30,109 nt of DNA from an uncultured Clostridia bacterium. Its GTDB lineage: Bacteria; Bacillota; Clostridia; Oscillospirales; Oscillospiraceae. Each line of letters begins with the position of its first letter. Position 1 is the first letter of the stretch. Shown piece by piece: positions 29,438 to 30,109 of the stretch. Location: contig CALCRH010000058.1 of NCBI GenBank assembly GCA_937894515.1, forward strand, positions 1 to 30,109. Direction: 5' to 3'. Below the pieces are notes generated by a model, which did not search any database, was not told the origin of the DNA, and worked only from the letters and a program-made list of their open reading frames with translations. A program made the position numbers and the translations under genes.

Positions 29438-29630
29438 ATGGGCGTATTATCTGAGCTGAAACCGCAGAGCGTATTTCCGTATTTTGAGCGTCTCTGCTCC
29501 GTACCCCACAGCAGCGGCAACACGAAGATCATCAGCGATCTGTGCATGAAGGTGACGGGAACGCTTGAGTGTCCCTGCTACGGCACAGCTCTATGATGTG
29601 GCCTGCCGCATTCTGGAACTGAGCAAGTAA
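29438..29630 (+). pseudogene. pepD (Xaa-His dipeptidase) remnant with large internal deletion
   Basis: A good ribosome site (AGGAGGG) and ATG at 29438 open a frame starting MGVLSELKPQSVFPYFERLC and continuing SVPHSSGNTKIISDLCM, which is the N-terminus of aminoacyl-histidine dipeptidase PepD (M20 family). The frame stops at TGA 29594-29596 after 52 codons. In another frame, 29556-29630 gives LYDVACRILELSK and a TAA, resembling the C-terminal helix of the same protein. Full-length PepD is about 480 residues, so over 400 central codons, including all metal ligands, are missing. It is a deletion remnant and should be non-functional. Confidence 0.7.
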
Positions 29631-29857
29631 TATTTCCTGTAGCCTTATGTTTTTCCTGACAAAAAACGATCAGGCGCCAGACACAGTTCCGAGACCGGAT
29701 CGCATAAGCTGCCCTCTTTCCAAACATATCGTCCCGGTGCATCCGTACGAACTCCGCCTTGGCCCCGTCGTGTCCCTGCCATTCCCGCTTCTCTCACAGA
29801 GATAGTATGAAAGTACCAATTCCTCAAAAATAGAAATTTACTACATGGAGTGCTCCT
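29631..29857. other. Interval without a recognised gene
   Basis: Between the pepD remnant and the sigma-E-like repeat I see no gene supported by a ribosome site on either strand. A minus-strand open frame crosses it and the repeat, but starts inside the pdaB-like coding region and resembles nothing known to me. Confidence 0.4.
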
Positions 29858-29919
29858 GCATATTTCATGAGCTGTCGTCATATCCTGTGCCAAAACGGAA
29901 AGGCGGGATGGTATGAAAA
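29858..29919 (+). promoter_or_regulatory. Sigma-E-type sporulation promoter and leader (repeat copy 2)
   Basis: GCATATT (29858-29864), 14 bases, CATATCCT (29879-29886). This fits sigma-E promoters, and the gene it precedes (pdaB-like) belongs to a family that is sigma-E controlled in Bacillus. The leader up to the ATG at 29913 is shared with copy 1 at 19625-19686. Confidence 0.6.
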
Positions 29920-30109
29920 GCAAGGTTCGCATTTTTCTTCTCAAACGGCGGTATGTACTGGCGATGGCTCTGTTGGCAATATCCGCGGCGATTTTCTACG
30001 TGGTGAGTTATCCGGCGGCACAGGCGGCATACGCCACCGATCGTCAGTTGCCGATTTACTGTGTGGATTGCGGCGAAGACAAACGCTGCGCCATTTCCTT
30101 TGACGCGGC
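29913..30109 (+). CDS. Polysaccharide deacetylase, PdaB/YlxY-like (5' end; cut by window edge)
   Basis: The first 65 codons of a plus-strand gene running off the window. After a basic start (MKSKVRIFLLKRRY) a membrane segment covers about residues 14-33, then DRQLPIYCVDCGEDKRCAIS and FDA. The segment LPIYxV...xxxxISFDA is the start of the NodB-type deacetylase domain in sporulation-associated PdaB/YlxY proteins, where the Asp of SFDA is catalytic. The enzyme would be exported and membrane-anchored and act on peptidoglycan. GGCGGGATGG precedes the ATG at 29913; an out-of-frame ATG at 29908 is ignored. A sigma-E-like promoter lies upstream, as expected for a sporulation gene. Confidence 0.75.
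   Translation, partial: MKSKVRIFLLKRRYVLAMALLAISAAIFYVVSYPAAQAAYATDRQLPIYCVDCGEDKRCAISFDA

Overview
The window looks like chromosome from a spore-forming, gut-type Clostridia, most likely an Oscillospiraceae relative; this is inferred from overall style, not from a marker gene. Supporting signs are strong AGGAGG ribosome sites, lipoprotein-type solute-binding proteins, moderate-to-high GC, a PdaB-like polysaccharide deacetylase behind a sigma-E-like promoter, and occasional TTG starts. No tRNA, rRNA, CRISPR array or intact mobile element was seen. The content is nutrient uptake and catabolism.

Left part (1-7904): a minus-strand PfkB sugar kinase followed by the start of an MgtC-like gene diverges from a carbohydrate ABC operon (MalG-like permease, binding protein, MalF-like permease, no ATPase) that ends in a ComEC-type metallo-beta-lactamase (MBL) fold hydrolase. 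A GPH-type sugar symporter (minus) then diverges from a membrane-anchored PI-PLC-like protein. Convergent gene pairs are separated by long perfect-stem bidirectional terminators.

Centre (7904-19613): a LysR regulator diverges from an apparent 10.6-kb operon of eleven genes: MBL hydrolase, beta-hydroxyacid dehydrogenase, PdxA-like dehydrogenase, second MBL hydrolase, TRAP transporter DctP-DctQ-DctM, SDR, M20 amidohydrolase, aldolase-like/VOC-like fusion and SGNH hydrolase. It reads as uptake of an organic acid, deacylation or lactone opening, oxidation and C-C chemistry. Three enzymes have altered active sites: the SDR has a reciprocal Asn/Lys exchange in its catalytic tetrad, the aldolase-like domain lacks the Schiff-base Lys, and the PdxA-like protein keeps its metal ligands but loses residues that bind the phosphorylated substrate. 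No kinase is present. This operon is my main candidate for an undescribed pathway.

Right part (19614-30109): an orphan, possibly frameshifted reading frame; a LacI regulator with a strong promoter and a palindromic operator; a second ComEC-type MBL paralog; and a tripartite tricarboxylate transporter (TctC-TctB-TctA). Three near-identical 14-bp operators link LacI, the MBL gene and the transporter. Then come an MgtC-like gene, an ABC-ATPase remnant, a CPA2 antiporter with its own promoter, a pepD remnant with a large internal deletion, and the start of a pdaB-like gene. A roughly 60-bp sigma-E-promoter-like repeat occurs at 19625 and 29858.
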